Assembly (NCBI GenBank): GCA_900768245.1 | Contig: CAAGCE010000100.1 | Location: 1-6,327 of the forward strand | DNA length: 6,327 nt | Source: Oscillospiraceae bacterium | GTDB lineage: Bacteria; Bacillota; Clostridia; Oscillospirales; Ruminococcaceae | Direction of reading: 5' to 3' | Shown: positions 6,019 through 6,327 of the stretch, piece after piece | Layout: each line of letters starts with the position of its first letter | Position numbering within the stretch: position 1 is the first letter of the stretch | The notes under the pieces: model-generated | The model's input: only the letters and a program-made list of their open reading frames with translations | What the model was told of the DNA's origin: nothing | The model's database searches: none | Position numbers and translations under genes: made by a program

Positions 6019-6064
6019 GTGGGGCTGTTGCAGCATTGACTGTGACAGCTTCATTTTGTTTTGT
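6019..6064 (+). terminator. Intrinsic terminator of the DUF4234 gene
   Basis: A stem of 13 bp or more pairs 6021-6033 (GGGGCTGTTGCAG) with 6040-6052 (CTGTGACAGCTTC), using several G-U pairs, with a 6-nt loop. A T-rich tail (ATTTTGTTTTG) follows. It starts 12 nt after the TGA stop. The tail is interrupted by G, so it is weaker than the adhE terminator. Confidence 0.75.
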
Positions 6065-6327
6065 ACTGTTTTTTATATTTTTGGGGGGGAAGCCGGCTTT
6101 TGCTTTGTCTGCAGCTTATAATTCGTCAAAATGCAGCATGGCAATGACTGAAACTGAGGGTATTGAGCCGTTAAAAAGCGTTGCTAAGCAAGCTATGGCA
6201 TAAAATGTAAATAATACTAATAACCATTTAACCTATGGATAAAATACGGTGGCTATAATACGCCCACTCTGCATCAAACTCCCTTGAAAGGCGGCAGCCT
6301 GTCTGCGGTCGTTTTCTTTGATTGGAC
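6065..6327. other. Terminal stretch with no convincing gene
   Basis: After the DUF4234 terminator I see no start codon with a ribosome binding site leading to a credible protein on either strand. The stretch holds a T-rich run, a G7 homopolymer (6083-6089), the 10-bp palindrome AAGCCGGCTT (6090-6099) and a repeated AATACG (6243-6248 and 6257-6262). The last 100 bases form an open minus-strand frame ending in TAA at 6228-6230, without recognisable homology. It may be the edge of a neighbouring gene or element outside the window. Confidence 0.4.

Noticed and set aside
6083..6089. G7 homopolymer as a possible phase-variation tract
   Set aside because: It lies outside any credible gene or promoter, so slippage would have no evident target.
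6036..6203. Open frame with a hydrophobic, signal-peptide-like start (TTG at 6036) followed by a short tail ending at TAA 6203
   Set aside because: It begins inside the loop of the DUF4234 terminator, has no ribosome binding site, and its Phe-rich part comes from the T-rich terminator tail. The ATG at 6139 also lacks a Shine-Dalgarno.
6228..6326. Minus-strand open frame of 32 codons running off the right edge, ending in TAA, with a protein-like appearance (EFDAEWAYYSHR)
   Set aside because: Too short and no family recognised; the opposite strand is also open over most of the same stretch. The sequence to the right of the window is needed to decide.

Overview
The window looks like a chromosomal segment of an anaerobic, low-GC Gram-positive bacterium, most likely a Clostridia/Ruminococcus-type gut fermenter. 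The support is a bifunctional AdhE with the clostridial linker and a strongly biased codon set (AGA for nearly every Arg), a MetA of the acetyl-CoA-using type, a DUF4234 membrane protein, near-consensus sigma-A promoters and AT-rich gaps closed by hairpin-plus-U terminators. The assignment comes from reading the sequence, not from a database search.

Layout. (1) Positions 1-2625 (+): adhE, cut at its 5' end by the window edge, followed by a strong intrinsic terminator. (2) About 2697-2846: a short gap between convergent genes with a GC-rich nested inverted repeat and no gene. (3) 2891-3847 (-): a diacylglycerol-kinase-family lipid kinase with a TTG start, its own terminator (2846-2892) and a clear promoter (3911-3939). 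It carries GGSGT where the family has GGDGT. (4) 3848-4111: a divergent promoter region. The plus side has an exact TTGACA-N17-TATAAT promoter, a possible 21-codon mini-ORF, and a second extended -10 promoter lying almost on top of the next start codon. (5) 4112-4552 (+): a small lipoprotein of unknown function with no Shine-Dalgarno, predicted to be nearly leaderless. (6) 4575-5504 (+): metA, 22 nt downstream and probably in the same transcript. Residues C142, H235, E237 and E111 point to homoserine O-acetyltransferase. (7) 5671-6006 (+): a DUF4234 three-segment membrane protein with its own promoter and terminator. (8) 6007-6327: no convincing gene.

The genes do not form one pathway: AdhE is fermentative ethanol/acetyl-CoA metabolism, the lipid kinase and lipoprotein are envelope-related, and MetA is methionine biosynthesis. 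I see no mobile element, CRISPR array, tRNA/rRNA or defence system, and no clearly new multi-gene system. The points most worth a second look are the mini-ORF and near-leaderless lipoprotein ahead of metA, the GGSGT lipid kinase, and an in-frame Shine-Dalgarno plus ATG exactly at the AdhE domain junction, built with the only AGG codon in the gene.
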